Below are positions 18,363 through 24,839 of a DNA stretch of 64,000 nucleotides, one piece after another. The stretch comes from an uncultured Litoreibacter sp. (lineage in GTDB: Bacteria > Pseudomonadota > Alphaproteobacteria > Rhodobacterales > Rhodobacteraceae): positions 2,918,501 to 2,982,500 of the forward strand of contig NZ_CANMXB010000001.1 in the NCBI RefSeq assembly GCF_947501785.1, written 5' to 3'. Under the pieces are notes generated by a model. That model had not been told where the DNA came from. It did no database searches and was given only the letters and a program-made list of their open reading frames with translations. The position numbers and the translations under genes are program-made. The stretch's first letter is position 1. The number at the start of each line of letters is the position of its first letter.

Positions 18363-18380
18363 TTTGCAACCGGTTGCAAA
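18363..18380. promoter_or_regulatory. LacI-type operator, perfect 18-bp palindrome
   Basis: TTTGCAACCGGTTGCAAA is a perfect palindrome with the central CG typical of LacI-family operators. It lies in the 119-base gap between the divergent starts of iolD and the second Gfo/Idh gene, so one bound regulator could control both. Nearly the same site (TTGCAACCGATTGCAA) lies upstream of LacI regulator 2, which points to that protein as its ligand. Confidence 0.8.
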
Positions 18381-18401
18381 TTGTTTTTGAAGGTGGCGAC
18401 G

Positions 18402-19496
18402 ATGTCCGAAATTGGCGTTGGTATCATTGGGGGCGGATACATGGGCAAAGCCCATGCTGTTGCCATGTCGTCGGTTGCATCGGTGTTTGACACACGCCTG
18501 CGACCCAGGCTCGAAGTTGTGGCGGCATCAAGCCAGGCCTCAGCCGAAAAATATCGACAGTCCTTTGGGTTTCGCAGAGCGGCTGTCGATTGGCGCGATC
18601 TCATCGAGGATCCAACAGTTGAAGCAATTGTAATTGCATCGCCGCAATCTACACATCGCGAAATCGCCGAGGCTGCCTTTTCAAGAGGTTTGCACGTTTT
18701 GTGCGAAAAACCTTTGGGAGCCTCGATTGAGGACGGAGCGGCAATGGTCGCCGCTGCCAAAGCGAGTGGATGCCGCAATATGGTGGGCTTTAACTATATC
18801 CGGACCCCTGCATCCCAGTTTGCCCGCAAGTTGATTGCCGACGGCCGGATCGGTGACGTGACATATTTCCGGGGGGAGCACACCGAAGACTTTGATGCTG
18901 ATCCTGATGGTCCGGCGACGTGGCGCAGTACTGGCGTTTCAAATGGTACGATGGGTGATCTGGCGCCGCATATGATCAATGCTGCGCACGGTCTGGTGGG
19001 GCGTATTAACTCGTTGATTGCCGAGGTCGAGACCGTACATGCCAACCGGGGCGGTGTTGCAGTCACCAATGACGACCACGCGCAGATGATGTGCCGGTTC
19101 GAAAACGGCGTGATGGGGCACATGTTTTTCAGCAGAACGGCCACTGGCCGAAAGATGGGTTACGCATACGAGGTGCATGGCACCAAAGGCGCGATCAGGT
19201 TCGATCAAGAGGACCAAAACGCCCTTTGGCTGTACCTCGCGGAAGGCCCCGAAGAAGAGCGCGGTTTCCGCAAAATTCTCACCGGCCCGGCGCATCCTGA
19301 CTATGCGGCGTTCTGCCAAGGTCCGGGACATGGCACGGGGTATCAAGACCAGATCATTATCGAGGTTAAGGATTTCTTAACCGCGATTGAAACCGGAGAG
19401 GACATTTGGCCGACATTTGAGGAAGGCCTAAACGTTAACAAAGTCGTCTATGCGGCGCTGGAGTCGAGCCAGCAAAAGGCATGGGTCAACGTCTAA
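18402..19496 (+). CDS. Gfo/Idh/MocA-family oxidoreductase, second copy in the inositol island
   Basis: The 364-residue product has GIIGGGYMGKAH at the N-terminus and the LCEKPLGAS motif. It is longer than the importer-linked IolG and its D/H active-site region differs (GDLAPHMINAAHGL), so it probably acts on a different polyol, for example scyllo-inositol or a keto-inositol. ATG 18402 follows a GAAGGTGG site. It opens the rightward operon facing iolD across the shared operator and is followed by the iolE-like gene. Confidence 0.85.
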   Translation: MSEIGVGIIGGGYMGKAHAVAMSSVASVFDTRLRPRLEVVAASSQASAEKYRQSFGFRRAAVDWRDLIEDPTVEAIVIASPQSTHREIAEAAFSRGLHVLCEKPLGASIEDGAAMVAAAKASGCRNMVGFNYIRTPASQFARKLIADGRIGDVTYFRGEHTEDFDADPDGPATWRSTGVSNGTMGDLAPHMINAAHGLVGRINSLIAEVETVHANRGGVAVTNDDHAQMMCRFENGVMGHMFFSRTATGRKMGYAYEVHGTKGAIRFDQEDQNALWLYLAEGPEEERGFRKILTGPAHPDYAAFCQGPGHGTGYQDQIIIEVKDFLTAIETGEDIWPTFEEGLNVNKVVYAALESSQQKAWVNV

Positions 19497-19513
19497 CCAT
19501 GAAAGACGAAAAT

Positions 19514-20401
19514 ATGATTAAAATTGGCAATGCGCCCTGCTCATGGGGTGTCGAGTTTGCGGATGACGCGCGCAATCCGACCTGGAAAACGGTCCTGAAG
19601 GAGAACGCGGATGCGGGCTATAAGGGCATCGAACTTGGCCCGGTTGGCTTCATGCCGGAGGAGGCTTCGACGCTGGCGGCTGAGCTGGCAGAGCATGACC
19701 AATCCCTGATTGGGGGCGTGGTGTTCCGGCCCTTCCATGACGCTGCGCAATGGGACGATGTGATGGATGGCGCGGTGCGCACCTGCAAGGCGCTGGTTGC
19801 TCATGGGGCGGAGCATCTGGTGCTGATCGATTCCATCTCGCCGCGCCGTGCGCCGACCGCTGGCCGCGCCGATGAAGCGGAGCAGATGGACAATGCGGAA
19901 TGGTCTGCCTTCCGCGACCGCATCGCCACCATCGCCAAAATGGGCACCGAAGAATACGGCCTGACGGTGGGTATGCACGCCCATGCCGGCGGCTTCATTG
20001 ACTTTGAGCCAGAGCTGGAGCGCCTGCTGGATGAGGTCGATGAAAGCATCATGAAGATCTGCTTTGACACCGGCCACCATTCCTATGCGGGCTACGATCC
20101 CGTGGCGTTCATGAAGCGCCATATCGACCGGATCAGCTATATGCATTTCAAGGATATTGACCCCGAGGTGAAGGCCAAGGTCGTGGCCAATCGCACCGAC
20201 TTTTACGATGCGTGCGGGCAAGGCATTTTCTGTAATCTGGGCGATGGCGACGTGGATTTCCCAGCTGTCCGCCAAGTGCTTCTGGACAACAATTTCGAGG
20301 GGTGGTGCACGGTCGAACAGGACTGTGACCCGCTGCTTGATCCCGACCCGCTGGGCGACGCGAAGAAGAACCGCGCCTATCTGCAATCCATCGGTTTTTG
20401 A
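19514..20401 (+). CDS. iolE: IolE-like inosose dehydratase (TIM-barrel)
   Basis: The 295-residue TIM-barrel protein fits the IolE/sugar phosphate isomerase group: it opens MIKIGNAPCSWG, has GMHAHAGGFID, the metal-site ICFDTGHHSYAG, YMHFKDIDP and VEQDCDP. IolE dehydrates scyllo-inosose to the trione used by IolD, and no other iolE candidate is in the island, so this is the likely enzyme. ATG 19499, 15 bases upstream and overlapping nothing but the spacer, is also possible. Third-position GC appears higher here than in the preceding iol genes. Confidence 0.75.
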   Translation: MIKIGNAPCSWGVEFADDARNPTWKTVLKENADAGYKGIELGPVGFMPEEASTLAAELAEHDQSLIGGVVFRPFHDAAQWDDVMDGAVRTCKALVAHGAEHLVLIDSISPRRAPTAGRADEAEQMDNAEWSAFRDRIATIAKMGTEEYGLTVGMHAHAGGFIDFEPELERLLDEVDESIMKICFDTGHHSYAGYDPVAFMKRHIDRISYMHFKDIDPEVKAKVVANRTDFYDACGQGIFCNLGDGDVDFPAVRQVLLDNNFEGWCTVEQDCDPLLDPDPLGDAKKNRAYLQSIGF

Positions 20402-20409
20402 GGCCTGAT

Positions 20410-21567
20410 ATGACACGTTTGAACTGGGGTATGATTGGCGGGGGCGAAGGTTCTCAGATTGGTCCGGCGCACCGGTTGGGTGCCGGGCTGGACGGAGATT
20501 TCTCTTTTGTTGCAGGGGCTTTGGACCACAACCCGGATGCGGGCCGCGATTATGCGCAGCGATTGGGCGTCGCCCAGGACCGCGCTTATGGCGATTGGAA
20601 AGAAATGCTGGCGGGCGAAAGCGCGCGCGACGATCGCGTTGATCTGGTGACCGTCGCGACGCCAAATTCCACGCATTTCGAGATCACCAAAGCCTTCCTT
20701 GAAAAGGGCTTTCATGTGCTGTGCGAAAAGCCGATGACGATGACGGTCGAAGAGGGCGAAGAGATCGTCAAGATCGCCAAAGCCTCCGGCAAAATCTGTG
20801 CGGTGAATTACGGATATTCCGGCTATTCGCTGGTCCGCCATATGCGGGCGATGATTGCGCGCGGTGACCTTGGTGCGGTGCGTGTTGTGGTGGCAGAATT
20901 TTCGCATGGGCATCACGCAGACGCCGCGCAGGCCGACAATCCGCGCATTCGCTGGCGGTACGATCCGGCGCAAATGGGCGCGTCTGCGCAGTTCGCGGAT
21001 TGCGGGATTCATGCGATGCATATGGCGTCATTTGTGACCGGCCAAGAGGTGGAAAAACTGTCGGCTGATTTCGCGTCCACAATTTCGAGCCGCGAGCTGG
21101 AAGACGACGCAATGGTCAATTTCCGGATGAATGGCGGGGCAGTCGGCAGGCTTTGGACGTCGGCGGTGGCCGTGGGCCGGATGCACGGATTGACCCTTCA
21201 GGTGTTCGGCGAAGAAGGCGGTTTGCGCTGGGCGCAGGAACAGCCGAACCAGCTGTATTGGACGCCGACAAATGGCCGCGTGCAGGTGATCGAACGCGGC
21301 GAGGCAGACCTGTCGCCCGAAGCGGATCGCGCGACGCGAGTGACCATTGGCCATGCCGAAGGGATGCCGCTGGCATTCGCCAACATCTATTCCGATCTGG
21401 CCGAAGTGATCCGTGCCGAGAAGGAAGGCCGTGCGGCTGATCCGGCGGCGACGCATTACCCCAAAGCAGTGGATGGGTTGCGGTCCATGGCGGCGGTGCA
21501 CGCTTGCGTGGCATCGGCCAAGAAGGATGGCGAATGGGTTAACGCGGTCCCGCAATCGTTAATTTAA
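20410..21567 (+). CDS. Gfo/Idh/MocA-family oxidoreductase, third copy
   Basis: The 385-residue product starts MTRLNWGMIGGGEGSQIGPAH and has VLCEKPMTMTVEEG. It belongs to a longer branch of the family in which the Asp/His pair sits in QFADCGIHAMHM. A TGAGG site precedes ATG 20410, nine bases after the iolE-like stop. It probably oxidises an inositol isomer or a related sugar taken up by the same importer; substrate is an inference from position. Confidence 0.85.
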   Translation: MTRLNWGMIGGGEGSQIGPAHRLGAGLDGDFSFVAGALDHNPDAGRDYAQRLGVAQDRAYGDWKEMLAGESARDDRVDLVTVATPNSTHFEITKAFLEKGFHVLCEKPMTMTVEEGEEIVKIAKASGKICAVNYGYSGYSLVRHMRAMIARGDLGAVRVVVAEFSHGHHADAAQADNPRIRWRYDPAQMGASAQFADCGIHAMHMASFVTGQEVEKLSADFASTISSRELEDDAMVNFRMNGGAVGRLWTSAVAVGRMHGLTLQVFGEEGGLRWAQEQPNQLYWTPTNGRVQVIERGEADLSPEADRATRVTIGHAEGMPLAFANIYSDLAEVIRAEKEGRAADPAATHYPKAVDGLRSMAAVHACVASAKKDGEWVNAVPQSLI

Positions 21568-21581
21568 GCGGAAAAACCGGC

Positions 21582-21625
21582 GTACACACCGCGTACACAG
21601 GCTGTACACACCCTGTACCGACAGG
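21582..21625. repeat. Four tandem 11-bp GTACAC units between convergent genes
   Basis: Units GTACACACCGC, GTACACAGGCT, GTACACACCCT and GTACCGACAGG follow one another with an 11-base period in the 66-base gap between the third Gfo/Idh gene and LacI regulator 2. The gap has no recognisable terminator. The near-helical spacing would place each GTAC(AC) core on one DNA face. Function unknown. Confidence 0.6.
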
Positions 21626-21633
21626 CATCGCGT

Positions 21634-22629
21634 TTACCCTTTTCTGAGGGTGCTGCGTTCCACGATGTGGCAGGGGAACAATCTGGCCTCGGGGTAGCGC
21701 CCGGGGTCATCGAGCATGGCGACCACCAGCTCGATTGAGGAGGCAATGATCTGCTGGATCGGCTGGTGAATGGTGGTCAGGGAGATGTTGTCCCAGCCCG
21801 CCATCTCCATATCGTTGAGGCCAATCAGGCCGATATCTTGCGGCACCTTCAGCCCCGCGGATTGCATCGCGCTGAGCGCGCCGATGGACAGCACGTCATC
21901 GCCGCAGAAATACGCCTCCGCCGCGCCTTGCGTGATAAGGCGGGACATCTCGGCGCGGCCGGCATCGAAGCTGTAGGCATCTGCAAAGCTGTGGGTCTGG
22001 CTGACGCCGGACGCGTCGCGCACCACCTCGCGGAACCCGGCGAACCGGTCTTGGGTAGAGGTTGCCTGCTCAGGCCCGCCCATGAAGGCCAGCTTGCGGT
22101 AGCCGCGTTCGATCAGGGTGCGGGCGGCCATGCGCCCACATTCGACATTGTCGATACCCACCACATGCACATCGGGGCTGGTGGTGTGACGGCCGAAGGA
22201 GTTAACCACGGGAACGCCCGCGTCGCGGAACGATTTCGCAAAGCTGGGGGGCAGGGTGGAGGAGGCGACGATGACCCCGTCGACCGAGTATTGCCGCAGC
22301 ATCTCGACCGCCTGGGCGCGGTCACTTTGTTGGGACAGGTTGACCAGAAGTGGCCTGAGCCCGCGTTGCTGCAACCCTTGGGTGAAGAGATCGAACACCT
22401 CCAGAAAGATCGGGTTGTGGAAGTTGTCGGAGACCAACCCGATTAGCTTGGTGCGCCCCGTGGTCAGCGAGGAGGCGAGCGCATTGGGGCGGTACCCCAG
22501 CTCGGTCGCGGCCTTTTGCACCTTTTTCCGAGTCTTGTCGGACACGGACGCGCCCTCGGTAAACGTGCGCGACACGGCAGAGCGCGACACGCCTGCGCGC
22601 AGGGCAACATCTTTGAGGGTAATCGCCAT
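21634..22629 (-). CDS. LacI-family regulator 2, likely regulator of the iolD/Gfo-Idh divergent promoters
   Basis: The 331-residue product has a LacI helix-turn-helix at its N-terminus (TLKDVALRAGVSRSAVSRTF) and a PBP-like ligand domain (GLVSDNFHNPIF, GYRKLAFMGGP, YFCGDDVLSIG, IGLIGLNDMEM). I start at ATG 22629 because the family begins immediately before the helix-turn-helix; the frame is open to 22767 but that would cover the operator array. Its upstream TTGCAA array matches the palindrome between iolD and the second Gfo/Idh gene, so autoregulation and control of the iol catabolic genes are likely. Confidence 0.9.
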   Translation of the reverse strand: MAITLKDVALRAGVSRSAVSRTFTEGASVSDKTRKKVQKAATELGYRPNALASSLTTGRTKLIGLVSDNFHNPIFLEVFDLFTQGLQQRGLRPLLVNLSQQSDRAQAVEMLRQYSVDGVIVASSTLPPSFAKSFRDAGVPVVNSFGRHTTSPDVHVVGIDNVECGRMAARTLIERGYRKLAFMGGPEQATSTQDRFAGFREVVRDASGVSQTHSFADAYSFDAGRAEMSRLITQGAAEAYFCGDDVLSIGALSAMQSAGLKVPQDIGLIGLNDMEMAGWDNISLTTIHQPIQQIIASSIELVVAMLDDPGRYPEARLFPCHIVERSTLRKG

Positions 22630-22666
22630 ATGGCCCCGGTGTGACTGCAACAAACTGGCCCGCATG

Positions 22667-22692
22667 TTGCAATTCGTTGCAACCGATTGCAA
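22667..22692. promoter_or_regulatory. Triple TTGCAA operator array upstream of LacI regulator 2
   Basis: Three TTGCAA hexamers (22667-22672, 22677-22682, 22687-22692) repeat with exact 10-base spacing. The right pair reads TTGCAACCGATTGCAA, a one-mismatch copy of the iolD operator with central CG. The left pair shares the middle hexamer, giving two overlapping dyads. This looks like an autoregulatory operator with two competing or cooperative registers. Confidence 0.7.
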
Positions 22693-22702
22693 GCTGCGTC
22701 GC

Positions 22703-23086
22703 ATGGGATATGGCGAGGACAGTTTTTTCACCCTAAGCGTCGGTGGCCGGGTCGGGGTTGTCGCCATCTCGTTGATCTTATTTGCGCTTTGCGGGTGTGT
22801 TGTGTGGTTCGCGGGCGCCGGATTGGGCCGCGTCTGGCGCGTCTTGATCGCGTTGGCGGCGTTTTGGGGCTTCGTCTGGCTGTCGCCGCAGGCCTATTAC
22901 ATGTTCTATTTGCTGATTTTTGACGGGCTGCCGTTGCAATGGGTGGCCCGGCTGCCGGGGTTCGACCTTGTGGCCCGGCTATTGACCTTCACCGACCGCG
23001 CCACACTGTCTGACCACGGCAAGGGCGTGCTGGGCTGGGTGCTGATCGCGCTGGCCCTGTTGCGGCGGCGCGCGAAGGTGGATTAA
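22703..23086 (+). CDS. Small integral membrane protein ahead of LPS glycosyltransferases
   Basis: The product is about 127 residues with three or four hydrophobic stretches (VVAISLILFALCGCVVWFAG, VLIALAAFWGFVWLSPQAYYMFYLLIF, VLGWVLIALALL) and a basic C-terminus. No family is recognised. ATG 22703 (MGYGEDSFFTL) was chosen; no clear ribosome site is visible and the frame is open further upstream through the operator array. It ends nine bases before the GT4 gene, suggesting an operon with the LPS core glycosyltransferases. Confidence 0.6.
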   Translation: MGYGEDSFFTLSVGGRVGVVAISLILFALCGCVVWFAGAGLGRVWRVLIALAAFWGFVWLSPQAYYMFYLLIFDGLPLQWVARLPGFDLVARLLTFTDRATLSDHGKGVLGWVLIALALLRRRAKVD

Positions 23087-23094
23087 GTGGCAGG

Positions 23095-24126
23095 ATGCCT
23101 GAGCTGTACGTGACCAATTTCAACCGCAACTTCACCGGCGTTTCGGCGACGATTGCGGGGGTTGTGGCGGCGCAGGAATATGACCTGGCGTTGGTGGGCG
23201 AGGCGTTGCCGGGGGTCGCCGCGCCGGTGTCGAAGCGGCAGGCCCTTGCGATGTGCCGCGCCGCGCCGCAGGGGCGGGCGTTCTCCATCTGGCATGTGCG
23301 GCGCAACACCGAGATGCGGGCGGGGATCTGGGCGCGGGACGTGCTGCGGCGGCCTGTGAAGCTGGTGTTCACCAGCGCGGCGCAACGGCGGCATTCGGCG
23401 TTCCCGCGGTGGCTGATTTCAAAGATGGACGCGGTGATTGCGACGACGGACCGCGCGGCGGAGTTTGTGCCGCATGTGCGCGCGGTGGTGCCGCATGGGG
23501 TGGATACAGCGCGATTTGCGCCTTCGTCCGACCGCGACGCGGCTTGGTCGGCGCTGGGATATGGCGGCGCGCGGGGGGTGGCGTGCGTTGGGCGGATCAG
23601 GCCGGAGAAAGGCACCGACCGATTTGTGGACACGATGTTGGAGGTGTTGCCGAACGTGCCCGACGTGACGGCGCTTGTGATTGGGAAAGCAGGGTCCGGG
23701 GATCAGGCGTTTCTGGCGGGATTGAAAGCCAAGGTTGCGGAGGCGGGGCTGGCGGAGCGGTTGTTGTTTGTGGGCGAGATTGACGGCGCGGCGATGCCAG
23801 CGATGATGCGGGCACTGTCGCTGCTGGTGCCGCTGCCGCGATATGAGGGCTACGGGATGACGCCGCTGGAGGCGATGGCGTCCGCCACGCCGTTCGTGGC
23901 CAGTGACGCCGGATATTTCCGCGCCTTTTCGGCGCAGGGCAAGGCCGGGCTGGTGGTCGAGCCGGAGAACGCGGCGCAGGAGGTCAGCGCGTTGCTGTCC
24001 GCGCCCGAGCGGTTGGCGGAGATGTCGGCCTCGGCCCGGCGGGTGGCTTGTGATAGCTACGGGATCGAGACGGAGGCGGCGGGGATCGCGCGCGTCTATG
24101 AAGAGCTTTGGAGCGCCGGCGCATGA
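23095..24126 (+). CDS. Glycosyltransferase family 4 (LPS-core type)
   Basis: The 343-residue GT-B protein shows GRIRPEKGTDRFVD (nucleotide-sugar domain entry), LLFVGEID, and the family EX7E-like PRYEGYGMTPLEAMASATP. It is probably a lipopolysaccharide core transferase acting at the cytoplasmic face of the inner membrane, given its neighbours: a GT25 enzyme overlapping by four bases, and an MsbA-like exporter. The coding strand is strikingly G-rich compared with the iol genes. Donor and acceptor sugars are unknown. Confidence 0.87.
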   Translation: MPELYVTNFNRNFTGVSATIAGVVAAQEYDLALVGEALPGVAAPVSKRQALAMCRAAPQGRAFSIWHVRRNTEMRAGIWARDVLRRPVKLVFTSAAQRRHSAFPRWLISKMDAVIATTDRAAEFVPHVRAVVPHGVDTARFAPSSDRDAAWSALGYGGARGVACVGRIRPEKGTDRFVDTMLEVLPNVPDVTALVIGKAGSGDQAFLAGLKAKVAEAGLAERLLFVGEIDGAAMPAMMRALSLLVPLPRYEGYGMTPLEAMASATPFVASDAGYFRAFSAQGKAGLVVEPENAAQEVSALLSAPERLAEMSASARRVACDSYGIETEAAGIARVYEELWSAGA

Positions 24127-24839
24127 AGACATTTGTGATCCATCTAGAACGCGCGACCGCCCGCAAGGCGCAGGTCGACCATATTGTGGCGCATACGCCT
24201 GATGCCGAAATTCTGCCTGCCAGCGACGGCGCGGCGATGAGCGGCGCGGCGCGCGCCGCCATTTACCCCGGCCCCGCGCAGTTTTGGCCTGCCTACCCGT
24301 TTGAGTTGAGCCCTGGCGAGATTGGCTGTTTTGAAAGCCACAAAACGGCCTGGCAACAGATGGTGGAGGATGATTTGCCCCGCGCGTTGATTGTTGAAGA
24401 TGACGTGCATATTGACGCGGCGGCCTTCGACGCTGCGCTGACCCTGGCCAAGCGGCATTCGGATGATTGGGGCTACATCCAGTTTCAGGTGCGAGACATC
24501 AAAGGGCCGTGCGAAGAACTGGCGCGGGACGGCAACGTGGCGCTGGTGCGGCCGGAGATCATCCCGCTTAGGACCTCCGCCCAGCTGGTCAGCCTTACCG
24601 CTGCCAAGGCCCTGCTGGCGGTGTCAGGCCAGATTGACCGACCCGTGGACGCCTTTTTGCAGATGCGGTGGCATACGGGTGTTGACGTGGCATGCGTGGT
24701 GCCATCCGGCGTGTCGGATCGCACGGCGGAGACCGGCGGCAGCACCTTGTCACAGAAGCGGGGCATTTGGCAGGAGCTGAAGGTCAGCGTGCCGCGGCTT
24801 TTGTACCGCCGCCGGATCAAGGCCTTGTCGCGGCGTTAG
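24123..24839 (+). CDS. Glycosyltransferase family 25 (LPS biosynthesis)
   Basis: The 238-residue product opens MKTFVIHLERATARKAQ and has GEIGCFESHKTAWQQM and ALIVEDDV, the typical GT25 LPS glycosyltransferase core, often a galactosyl- or glucosyltransferase. Its ATG overlaps the GT4 stop (ATGA), so both are co-translated. It ends convergently with, and overlaps by four bases, the ABC exporter-GT10 fusion gene. Confidence 0.87.
   Translation: MKTFVIHLERATARKAQVDHIVAHTPDAEILPASDGAAMSGAARAAIYPGPAQFWPAYPFELSPGEIGCFESHKTAWQQMVEDDLPRALIVEDDVHIDAAAFDAALTLAKRHSDDWGYIQFQVRDIKGPCEELARDGNVALVRPEIIPLRTSAQLVSLTAAKALLAVSGQIDRPVDAFLQMRWHTGVDVACVVPSGVSDRTAETGGSTLSQKRGIWQELKVSVPRLLYRRRIKALSRR

Noticed and set aside
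19541-20665. 374-codon minus-strand frame across the iolE-like and third Gfo/Idh genes
   Set aside because: Crosses two well-supported genes; composition is that of a GC-rich shadow.
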